Shown piece after piece: positions 8,515-15,431 of a DNA stretch of 64,000 bases. The position numbers were made by a program, and so were the translations under genes. Where the stretch lies: the NCBI RefSeq assembly GCF_002259415.1, contig NZ_NPFY01000011.1, positions 372,001-436,000 of the forward strand. Reading direction: 5' to 3'. The notes under the pieces were generated by a model. It did no database searches, had not been told where the DNA came from, and worked only from the letters and a program-made list of their open reading frames with translations. The stretch is from Rhodococcus sp. 14-2470-1b (lineage in GTDB: Bacteria > Actinomycetota > Actinomycetes > Mycobacteriales > Mycobacteriaceae). The number at the start of each line of letters is the position of its first letter. Positions within the stretch are counted from its first letter, which is position 1.

Positions 8515-9039
8515 CTAGACCATGTAGGTCGAGTTGATGATGGCGCCCTTGCGTGCGTAGTGAATGAGGGCGTCCTGCACGTCGAGGGGATGCGCCGGGA
8601 TGACGCCCTCGATCAGGTCCTCCTCACGGCCACCGTGCAGCGCGAGGCCGAAGCGGCAGCAGAACACCGTGCCGCCCTCGGCGATGAACGTCGCGAGCGA
8701 GTCGTTGATGTTCTGCTCACCCGGGAAGCCTGAGTCGCCGGTCGTCGGGAAGCCCCGTGTTGCAAGGCAATTGATAGCACCAGGACCGTAGAAGTACATG
8801 GCCGACTCGAAGCCTTTGCGCAGTGCCCGTGTTGCCTGCAGCACGGCAACGAAACTGACCGAGGACTCGTGGGCGATACCGTGGACGAGCGTGAAGTAGC
8901 TTTCGCCGTTCTCGGCCTTGTAGTCGGGAAAGATCTTGGTGGAACCGTAGATGTTGCTGCCCTTGGGAAGCGAGGGGTGCGGGATCTCCGAGAGTGACTT
9001 GGCGATGTTCTCGGCGATGGCGTTGTCGATATCGGACAC
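8515..9039 (-). CDS. MSMEG_0572/Sll0783-family nitrogen starvation response protein, first gene of the Nit1C operon
   Basis: 174 aa soluble protein, highly conserved family with signature GSNIYGSTKIFPDY, FTLVHGIAHESSVSF, YFYGPGAINCLATRGFP and LHGGREEDLIEGVIPAHP. The family resembles DsrE-fold or small-molecule-binding proteins, but I cannot assign a reaction. Start chosen at GTG 9039 because AGGAGC lies about seven bases before it and the family begins here; the frame continues upstream to 9510 without homology. It is the promoter-proximal gene, so levels of the whole operon would follow its promoter. The name comes from strong induction of the Synechocystis homolog under nitrogen starvation. 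Confidence 0.88.
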   Translation of the reverse strand: MSDIDNAIAENIAKSLSEIPHPSLPKGSNIYGSTKIFPDYKAENGESYFTLVHGIAHESSVSFVAVLQATRALRKGFESAMYFYGPGAINCLATRGFPTTGDSGFPGEQNINDSLATFIAEGGTVFCCRFGLALHGGREEDLIEGVIPAHPLDVQDALIHYARKGAIINSTYMV

Positions 9040-9173
9040 GTAGTGCTCCTGGGATGAGAGGTTGTCGATCAGCGGATGACTGAGAACGGGGTGGGCAATC
9101 GTTGGCCACCGGTGGAGAGAAGAATCGAAGCCGGAGATGCTCTTCGGCCATGAGACAAGTACAAGCCCCATCC

Positions 9174-9222
9174 ATTTCCGGATGGTCACGCCTGGAATAA
9201 CGGACTGTTTCGAAGGGCTCAC
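9174..9222 (-). promoter_or_regulatory. Possible GlnR-type double operator upstream of the Nit1C operon
   Basis: Two half-sites on the minus strand: GTGAGCCCTTCGAAAC (9222-9207) and GTGACCATCCGGAAAT (9189-9174). Each fits the GlnR pattern GTnAC-n6-GAAAC with one mismatch. They are 33 bp apart centre to centre; the usual spacing is 22 bp, so this keeps helical phase with one extra turn. They lie 135-183 bp before the operon start, in the 261 bp divergent gap to the gene at 9301, which otherwise holds no gene I can see. Chance occurrence is possible. Confidence 0.4.
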
Positions 9223-9300
9223 ATCGAGGCACCTGCGCGGACCGATACTCTTGAGTCCTACTGACCACCCGCACCACTGCCTAGTTCGAACGAGGAAACG

Positions 9301-9681
9301 ATGATCGGCGCCGTCACAGGCTTGCTGTACGTGATGTCCCTGATCGTCGGCGTGTGGGTTCTGGTCAAACTCGTCATGGGAAGCCCGGTACTTCTGAAGT
9401 ACCGATCCAATCGGGCGCTGTTCTGGACGATCGCCGCGACCGAGGCCGTCGTGCTCGCTCAAGCAGTCATCGGATTCGTCATGATGTTCACCAGCGACCG
9501 CGAGATTCACCGCCTCACGTTCGGCTCGTACCTCGTGGGGCTCCTGCTGCTGTTGCCGATCGGTACCTGGTGGTCGCTCGGCGATCGCTCACGCGGCGGT
9601 ACCGCAGTACTGCTCGTCGCCGTCGTCACGCTCGCAGCCATGGTGCTGCGCCTCAGCCAGATATGGGCCGGATATGCCTGA
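9301..9681 (+). CDS. Small integral membrane protein, unknown function
   Basis: 126 aa with four predicted membrane helices (about 3-25, 39-62, 71-90 and 97-118) and short charged loops. I recognise no family motif. It overlaps the next membrane-protein gene by eight bases (ATGCCTGA), so the two probably act together. Divergent from the Nit1C operon and sharing its 261 bp upstream region. ATG at 9301 follows CGAGGAAACG, a fair ribosome site. Confidence 0.75.
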   Translation: MIGAVTGLLYVMSLIVGVWVLVKLVMGSPVLLKYRSNRALFWTIAATEAVVLAQAVIGFVMMFTSDREIHRLTFGSYLVGLLLLLPIGTWWSLGDRSRGGTAVLLVAVVTLAAMVLRLSQIWAGYA

Positions 9682-10108
9682 TACCTCGTCACCCCGGGAC
9701 AACCTGCAGCAGGCGACACGCACCGGATTCGGCCGATTCCTGATCGCGGTCTACGCGGTGTTCGCCGTGGCTGCAACGTCTCGATCGATCGTGCAGCTGA
9801 CGACGCGGTTCGACGTCGCACCGTTCGCGTACATCCTGTCGGCCGTCGCTGCGGTGGTCTACATCGTCGCAACGGTCGGGCTCGCTCGTGCCACCGAAGC
9901 ATCACGCAAGGTGGTGACGGTCTCGTGCATCATCGAACTCGTCGGCGTCCTCGCGATCGGTGCCCTCAGCTACATCCAGCCCGACGACTTCCCCGACGCA
10001 ACGGTCTGGTCGCACTTCGGCCAGGGATACGTCTTCATCCCCGTCGTACTTCCCATCGCCGGACTGTGGTGGCTGCGTCGCACCCGGCAGCCGCGCACTC
10101 CGCAGTAG
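9674..10108 (+). CDS. Integral membrane protein, unknown function
   Basis: 144 aa; hydrophilic N-terminus with a basic segment, then four predicted membrane helices (about 22-42, 50-72, 80-102, 112-134) and a basic C-terminal tail RRTRQPRTPQ, which suggests both ends in the cytoplasm. Similar small membrane proteins occur in pairs in mycobacteria and rhodococci, without known role. Start overlaps the stop of the gene at 9301. The stop is followed directly by a 17-bp tandem repeat. Confidence 0.75.
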   Translation: MPDTSSPRDNLQQATRTGFGRFLIAVYAVFAVAATSRSIVQLTTRFDVAPFAYILSAVAAVVYIVATVGLARATEASRKVVTVSCIIELVGVLAIGALSYIQPDDFPDATVWSHFGQGYVFIPVVLPIAGLWWLRRTRQPRTPQ

Positions 10109-10169
10109 TTCCGGAGTCGCAGTAGTCCCGGAGTCGCAGTAGTCCCGGAGTTGCAGAAGTCCCGGAGTT
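10101..10169 (+). repeat. 17-bp tandem repeat
   Basis: Unit CCGGAGTCGCAGTAGTC in about 3.5 copies from 10111 (second copy identical, third with two changes), preceded by half a unit. It sits between the membrane-protein stop and the convergent SRPBCC gene stop. No stem-loop is obvious. Confidence 0.8.
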
Positions 10170-10171
10170 CT

Positions 10172-10600
10172 CTACTTCAGCGCCGCGAGGTTGGCGACGG
10201 ATTTCTTCACGTCCGAGTCGAGTGCTCTGGCGACGACTTTTCCGACAGGACCGAAGAGGACGCCGCCGCCGAATTCCGCGTCGAGGGTCAGTTCGGAACC
10301 GCCGGGGCTTTCACGAACGTGAATCGTCAGCGAGATCCTGACGCCGCCCTTTCCGCTGCCGGACATCTCGATGAGCTCGGGCTCCTTGTACTCGGTGAAC
10401 GTCCACCGGATCGTGTTCTTGAAGCCTTTGACCTTCACCAGGGACTCGACTTCGGTGCCCTTGGACAGCGTTTTCGGCGGCGGGCTGCACCATCCTCCGT
10501 GGATGGTCATCCACTCGTCGAACCTGTTCAGGGCCGACGCCTTGTCCCACGCGCCCTGCGGGTTCTCGGGCATCTGCACGGTCACACTGATCGTCGCCAT
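10172..10600 (-). CDS. SRPBCC-family protein similar to Rv0910-type
   Basis: 142 aa START/SRPBCC-fold protein with a hydrophobic cavity. Sequence features ISVTVQMPENPQGAWD, FDEWMTIHGGW, LVKVKGFKNTIRWTF and FGPVGKVVARAL match the mycobacterial Rv0910 family, annotated as toxin of a putative Rv0909/Rv0910 pair. No antitoxin-like gene lies next to it, so I would not call it a toxin here; lipid or polyketide binding is equally likely. Start at ATG 10600 fits family length; ATGs at 10609 and 10612 are possible and better spaced from a weak GGGAC site. Divergent from ligD. Confidence 0.75.
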   Translation of the reverse strand: MATISVTVQMPENPQGAWDKASALNRFDEWMTIHGGWCSPPPKTLSKGTEVESLVKVKGFKNTIRWTFTEYKEPELIEMSGSGKGGVRISLTIHVRESPGGSELTLDAEFGGGVLFGPVGKVVARALDSDVKKSVANLAALK

Positions 10601-10649
10601 ACCTTTCATCATGTCCCACGTCGGCGACGGCCAAACTATGGTGGCGATC

Positions 10650-12935
10650 ATGGCGACGCTCGACATCGCAGGTCGGAAGGTCTCGGTGACCAACCTGGAC
10701 AAGGTGTTGTTCCCCGAGACGGGGACCACCAAGAGCCAGGTCATCGAGTACTACACGACCATTGCGCCTGCGATGCTTCCTCACCTGGCCGGTCGGGCCG
10801 TGACTCGGAAGCGGTGGCCGAACGGTGTGGAGCAGTCGTCGTTCTTCGAGAAGAATCTTGCGTCGTCGGCGCCGGAATGGCTGGATCGCCGGGACATGCA
10901 GCACTCCGATCGGGTGGTGACGTATCCGTTGTTCTCCACCACGGCGGATCTGGCGTGGCTGGGGCAGCAAGCTGCCATCGAGGCCCATGTCCCGCAGTGG
11001 CGGTTCGACGGCAATCAGCCCGGACCGGCGACGCGCATGGTGTTCGATCTGGATCCCGGGGACGACGTCGACTTGTCCCGTTGCGCCGAGGTGGCGTGCG
11101 AAATACGCGATCTGATTGCCGAGATCGGTTTCTCGGCGTTTCCGGTCACGAGCGGCAGCAAAGGCATCCACCTCTACGTGCCGCTGGAGAAGCCGCTCAC
11201 GACGTCGGGGGCGTCGACCGTCGCCAAGCGTGTGGCGACGTTGCTCGAGGAACGGTCCCCGGACCGCATCACGGCGACGATGGCCAAGGCCAAACGAACC
11301 GGGCGAGTGTTCGTCGACTGGTCGCAGAACAACGGTAAGAAGACGACCGTCGCGCCGTACTCGATGCGCGGCAGATCTCAGCCGACGGTCGCCGCACCAC
11401 GATCCTGGGACGAGCTGGAATCGTCCGGTCTGCACCAGCTTCGGTTCGAGGAAGTACTGCGCAGATATCACGACGACGGCGATCTACTTGCCGGCCTGGA
11501 CCCACCGCTGGAGGTCCGCGAGCCGGACAAGCTCACCAAGTACCGCAGCATGCGCAGCGCGTCGAAGACGCCGGAACCAGTCCCCGAGCCTCGCGGCGCT
11601 ACCCCTGAACACGAACACGAACACGGAAACGACGACACGTTCGTCATCCAGGAACACCATGCGAGACGCCTGCACTACGACTTCCGTCTCGAGCACGACG
11701 GCGTCCTGGTCTCGTGGGCCGTGCCCAAGAACATTCCCGACGACCCGGCCCAGAACCGCCTCGCCGTGCACACCGAGGATCACCCACTCGAGTACGCAGG
11801 ATTCGAAGGCACCATCCCCAAGGGCGAGTACGGGGGCGGCGAGGTGACCATCTGGGATTCGGGAACCTACGAGCTCGAGAAGTGGCGCGACGACGAGGTC
11901 ATCGTCGTTCTGAAAGGCGCTCGGGCACAGGGCCGTTTCGCGTTGATTCGCACCAAGGGCAACCAGTGGCTCATGCACCTGATGAAGGACAAGGACGCAC
12001 CCGAGTTGCCGAAGAGCATTCAACCGATGCTGGCGACGGCAGGCGACGTGACCGATCTGCCCGACGGCGAGTGGGCGTTCGAGGGCAAGTGGGACGGCTT
12101 CAGAGTCATCGCGCGGATGTCCCACGGCGAGATGAAACTGGAGTCTCGGACCGGGAAGGATCTGACCGAGCGGTTCCGAGCCTTCTCGGCACTGGCCGCG
12201 GATCTCGCGGATCACGAGGCCGTGCTCGACGGCGAGGCCGTCGTGTTCGACGCCGACGGATCCACGAGTTTCGAGCTACTGCAATCGAGTTCCGGTTCCG
12301 ACGTGAAGTTCGTCGCGTTCGATCTGCTGCACCTCGATGGCACATCGCTGGTGAAGAAGAAATACTCGGATCGACGCAAGCTGCTCGAGCTCCTCACGAC
12401 CGGCCTGGATTCGGTCCTGGTGCCCGAGGCGCTGACGGGCACGGCAGAAGAAGCGCTCGCCACCAGCGTCGAGCGTGGATGGGAGGGCGTCGTCGCCAAA
12501 CGCGTCGACTCCGTCTACCAGCCCGGGCGGCGCGCGCACACCTGGATCAAGACGAAGAACTGGCGAACACAAGAAGTCGTCGTAGGTGGGTGGCGACGCG
12601 GGAAAGGCAGGCGCGGCGGCGGTCTGGGCTCTCTGCTGGTCGGCATTCCCGGCCCGAACGGCCTCAGATATCTGGGACGGGTCGGAACAGGGTTCAGCGA
12701 CTCGGCACTCGACGCACTGGCCGCGCTGCTTGTGCCTCTCGAGTCGAACGAGTCGCCGTTCGAGGAGCGGCTGCCGACCGCCGACCGGAAAGATGCGGTA
12801 TGGGTCACACCGTCACTTGTCGGCGAGGTTCGTTTCTACGAATGGACGGACTCCATGCACCTCAGGCACCCGAGCTGGCGTGGTCTTCGTGACGACAAAC
12901 AGCCGGCAGACGTCATTCTCGAGAACGATCCCTAG
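10650..12935 (+). CDS. ligD: ATP-dependent DNA ligase LigD (polymerase, 3'-phosphoesterase, ligase)
   Basis: Three-domain enzyme of bacterial non-homologous end joining, working with Ku at double-strand breaks. 761 aa, almost the same as the mycobacterial protein, and in the same order: polymerase/primase domain (about 1-290; catalytic D133 and D135 in VFDLDPG, D223 in VFVDWSQN), phosphoesterase domain (about 325-450; FVIQEHHARRLHYDFRLE, HTEDHPLEY), and ligase domain (about 465-761) with nucleotidyl lysine K480 in FEGKWDGFR. A His/Glu-rich linker (PEHEHEHGND) lies between the first two. ATG 10650 fits homolog starts; ATG 10638 is four codons upstream. No ku gene is in this window, unlike the common ku-ligD pair. 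Confidence 0.96.
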   Translation: MATLDIAGRKVSVTNLDKVLFPETGTTKSQVIEYYTTIAPAMLPHLAGRAVTRKRWPNGVEQSSFFEKNLASSAPEWLDRRDMQHSDRVVTYPLFSTTADLAWLGQQAAIEAHVPQWRFDGNQPGPATRMVFDLDPGDDVDLSRCAEVACEIRDLIAEIGFSAFPVTSGSKGIHLYVPLEKPLTTSGASTVAKRVATLLEERSPDRITATMAKAKRTGRVFVDWSQNNGKKTTVAPYSMRGRSQPTVAAPRSWDELESSGLHQLRFEEVLRRYHDDGDLLAGLDPPLEVREPDKLTKYRSMRSASKTPEPVPEPRGATPEHEHEHGNDDTFVIQEHHARRLHYDFRLEHDGVLVSWAVPKNIPDDPAQNRLAVHTEDHPLEYAGFEGTIPKGEYGGGEVTIWDSGTYELEKWRDDEVIVVLKGARAQGRFALIRTKGNQWLMHLMKDKDAPELPKSIQPMLATAGDVTDLPDGEWAFEGKWDGFRVIARMSHGEMKLESRTGKDLTERFRAFSALAADLADHEAVLDGEAVVFDADGSTSFELLQSSSGSDVKFVAFDLLHLDGTSLVKKKYSDRRKLLELLTTGLDSVLVPEALTGTAEEALATSVERGWEGVVAKRVDSVYQPGRRAHTWIKTKNWRTQEVVVGGWRRGKGRRGGGLGSLLVGIPGPNGLRYLGRVGTGFSDSALDALAALLVPLESNESPFEERLPTADRKDAVWVTPSLVGEVRFYEWTDSMHLRHPSWRGLRDDKQPADVILENDP

Positions 12936-13103
12936 CCGACTGGTCAGTTTGTCGACGCGTGCCATAAAATCTCGTAGTCTCCGGTGATCTCTGCCGGGGG
13001 CAGCGTAACGAGTGAGTTGCTTTTTCCTATATCGCGTTCGGTGGGGTAGAGGGACAACACATTCGCTCGAGTAATCAGAGCTTTCGGGAGGGAACCCAAC
13101 GTC

Positions 13104-14318
13104 ATGCGCGCACTCAAACTGGTCGGGGCTGCCAGTATCACGGCAGTGGCGATCGCCTGTTCTGTGGCGGTCGGAGCAGGGACAGCGACCGCGAATCCTG
13201 TGGAGCCGACGCCGATCTCCGACGTCTTCTATGCGCCCGTGCCGGACCTGGAGGCCAAGAATCCAGGCGACATAATCTCCAGTCGACCGATGCCGCCTCC
13301 GGCAGGTTTCTTCGACACCGACGTGTGGCAGATCAGGTTCCGGTCGACCAACTCTGCGGGCGACCCCATTGCTGCCGTGACGACGGTCTTCTCTCCACGG
13401 AACAAGGTTCCGAACGGGCCGCTGCTGTCCTACCAGCACATCATCAACGCACTCGGTTTGCAGTGCGCACCGTCCCAGGCGCTGTGGACGCAGGATCCCA
13501 ACCTGATGATCCGTGAGGCTCCTGCCCTGAACGTCGCACTGCAGCGCGGCTGGACCATCAACATGGCCGACCATCTCGGACCGAACAGTGCGTACGGCGC
13601 TGCCAAAATGGGCGGGCAGATCGTTCTCGACAGCATTCGTGCCACCCAGCGTTTCGATCCGCTACAGGTTCAGCAGAGCCCGGTTGCGCTCGCTGGTTAC
13701 TCGGGCGGCGGCATGGCCACCGCATGGGCTGCGGCATTGCAGAACGACTACGCACCCGAGCTGAACATCGTCGGAAGCGCTGCGGGCGGCGCACCGATGA
13801 ACCTCGAGCGCATGGCACGCGACCTCGGCTTCAACCCGCACCCGGTGTTCGGACTCGCATTCGCGGCGGCTATCGGTCTCGAGCGTGAGTACCCGACGCG
13901 AATCCCGATCAGCGAGCAGCTCAACCCGCTCGGTCAGCAGATGGCAGCGCAGCTGCAGAATGCGTGCACCAACGACATCATCGCCGTCGGTGCGGGCAAG
14001 AGTGCGATGCAGGTGGCCAACTCCATCGACCTGATCGACAGTCCCGAGATGGTCGCCGCCGTCAACGAGAACAGCGTCGAGCTCTACCCCGGTGTCCCCA
14101 AGGCCCCGTACTTCGAGTGGCACAGCCCGACGGACGCGCTCATTCCGGTCTCGGCCATCGACAACACGGTCGGCCGCTACTGCGCAGCGGGCGTTCCGGT
14201 CACCGAAGTGCTCGTTCCCAGCAACGATCACCTCACGGCTGCAGTTCTCGGATTGCCGCAGGCGCTGGAATGGATCGACGCACGCTTCAACGGCGTCCCG
14301 GCTCCCAGCAACTGCTGA
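13104..14318 (+). CDS. Secreted lipase, LIP family
   Basis: 404 aa exported alpha/beta hydrolase of the fungal/actinobacterial secretory-lipase (LIP) family. Signal peptide: MRALKLVG then a hydrophobic stretch and cleavage around TATANP (residues 30-32). Nucleophile elbow GYSGGG near residue 198, with the acid in HSPTDALIP and histidine in SNDHLTA. GGGAGGGA lies ten bases before the ATG. The 168 bp upstream contain an A/T-rich stretch near 13020-13035 that may be the promoter, but I cannot define boxes. Ends just before a strong hairpin at 14331. Would act on extracellular acylglycerols or esters. Confidence 0.88.
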   Translation: MRALKLVGAASITAVAIACSVAVGAGTATANPVEPTPISDVFYAPVPDLEAKNPGDIISSRPMPPPAGFFDTDVWQIRFRSTNSAGDPIAAVTTVFSPRNKVPNGPLLSYQHIINALGLQCAPSQALWTQDPNLMIREAPALNVALQRGWTINMADHLGPNSAYGAAKMGGQIVLDSIRATQRFDPLQVQQSPVALAGYSGGGMATAWAAALQNDYAPELNIVGSAAGGAPMNLERMARDLGFNPHPVFGLAFAAAIGLEREYPTRIPISEQLNPLGQQMAAQLQNACTNDIIAVGAGKSAMQVANSIDLIDSPEMVAAVNENSVELYPGVPKAPYFEWHSPTDALIPVSAIDNTVGRYCAAGVPVTEVLVPSNDHLTAAVLGLPQALEWIDARFNGVPAPSNC

Positions 14319-14330
14319 CGACCGACCGAA

Positions 14331-14365
14331 CCGGACCTTGAACGTTCGATCGGTTCAAGGTCCGG
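14331..14365 (+). terminator. Hairpin terminator after the lipase gene
   Basis: Perfect 13-bp stem CCGGACCTTGAAC / GTTCAAGGTCCGG with a 9-base loop, 12 bases after the stop. No T tract follows, which is common for actinobacterial terminators. Confidence 0.75.
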
Positions 14366-14387
14366 GAGTGGAGCGCGCGGAACGACC
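14365..14387 (+). repeat. Dispersed intergenic repeat, copy B
   Basis: GGAGTGGAGCGCGCGGAACG then ACC, 21 of 23 positions equal to the array unit at 31484. It abuts the terminator hairpin and lies just before the iron box of the next gene. Confidence 0.75.
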
Positions 14388-14393
14388 AACTGA

Positions 14394-14412
14394 TTTTGTT
14401 AGCCTTACCTCG
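14394..14412 (+). promoter_or_regulatory. IdeR/DtxR-type iron box
   Basis: On the minus strand CGAGGTAAGGCTAACAAAA, 14 of 19 matches to the consensus TTAGGTTAGGCTAACCTAA. It lies 30 bp before the GTG of the siderophore-binding lipoprotein, as expected for iron repression. The core AGGTAAGGCT is shared with the box at 36848. Confidence 0.7.
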
Positions 14413-14441
14413 CACAGTGTTGTCGATGCGAGGAGTTACCC

Positions 14442-15431
14442 GTGCGTTCCAGTGTTCTGAAGCTAGCCGCAGGGGCGACCGCCATCGCCCTGGCCGCGGG
14501 GTGCTCGTCGGACGACAGCTCGTCGTCCACCACCGCGGAGTCCGGGGCCTTCCCCGTCACTCTGTCGCACGCCTTCGGCGAGACCACCATCGAGAGCGAG
14601 CCGTCGAACGTCGTCACGATCGGCTTCAACGAACAGGACTTCGTCCTGGCACTCGGCGTCAAGCCTGTCGCCACTCGCGGCAACCTCAGCTACGACTACC
14701 GCCAGCGGCCCTGGGCACAGGACGCACTCGGCGGCACCGAAATCCCCGAGGTCGGCAGTACCGAGCTCAACCTCGAGCAGATCGCTCAGGCGTCACCTGA
14801 TCTGATCCTCGGGCCGTACTCCTTCATCGAGAAGGGCCAGTACGACCAGCTGTCCGAGATGGCCCCGACGATCGCCGACATCGGCGGATACGACGACGTG
14901 CCTGCCGCAACCTGGCAGCAAGAATTCGAGGTCATCGGAAAGGCGCTCGGCAAGGAACAGGAAACCGCGGACAGGACCGCCGAGCTCGAACAGAAATTCC
15001 AGTCGGCACAGGACGCGAATCCGCAGTTCGCAGGCAAGAAATTGGCGCTGACCTTCGTCATGGAGGACGGCAGCTACATGATCCTCGGCGCCGACGACAT
15101 CCGTGCACTGTTCTTCCAGGACCTGGGCTTCGACATTCCCGACACCACCGAGATCATCAGCGTGGAAGGACTCACCCAGCTCGACGCAGACGTCATGGTC
15201 GTCGCGGGGCAGAGCCGCGAACAGCTCACCGCAAATCCGCTGATCGCGCAGCTGCCCATCGTCGCCGAAGACCGAACCGCCTACATCGGATCGTTCGATC
15301 AGGACCTTCCGTCGGCTCTCGGGTACTCGAGCCCGCTCTCGCTCGACTACGCGATCGACGGCTTCACCCCGATGCTCGCCGCCGCTGCGGACAACGACCC
15401 AGCAACGGTCGTGCCCGCCCCGGCAGAGTGA
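14442..15431 (+). CDS. Iron-siderophore ABC transporter substrate-binding lipoprotein
   Basis: 329 aa FecB/FepB-like class III binding protein that would deliver ferric siderophore to a membrane importer. Lipoprotein signal with lipobox LAAGC (Cys20), then a Ser-rich linker and two Rossmann-like lobes: NVVTIGFNEQDFVLALGVKPVAT marks the first lobe and ADVMVVAGQS the second. GTG start preceded by GAGGAG with six-base spacing. An iron box lies directly upstream. No permease or ATPase of an importer is adjacent, so it must use a system encoded elsewhere. Its stop abuts the stop of the convergent ABC exporter (TGATCA). Confidence 0.92.
   Translation: MRSSVLKLAAGATAIALAAGCSSDDSSSSTTAESGAFPVTLSHAFGETTIESEPSNVVTIGFNEQDFVLALGVKPVATRGNLSYDYRQRPWAQDALGGTEIPEVGSTELNLEQIAQASPDLILGPYSFIEKGQYDQLSEMAPTIADIGGYDDVPAATWQQEFEVIGKALGKEQETADRTAELEQKFQSAQDANPQFAGKKLALTFVMEDGSYMILGADDIRALFFQDLGFDIPDTTEIISVEGLTQLDADVMVVAGQSREQLTANPLIAQLPIVAEDRTAYIGSFDQDLPSALGYSSPLSLDYAIDGFTPMLAAAADNDPATVVPAPAE

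Noticed and set aside
631-9681. Three gene overlaps all reading ATGCCTGA (631, 5130, 9674)
   Set aside because: Striking, but the common overlap pattern ATG-N-N-TGA with frequent codons explains it; no evidence of a special signal.
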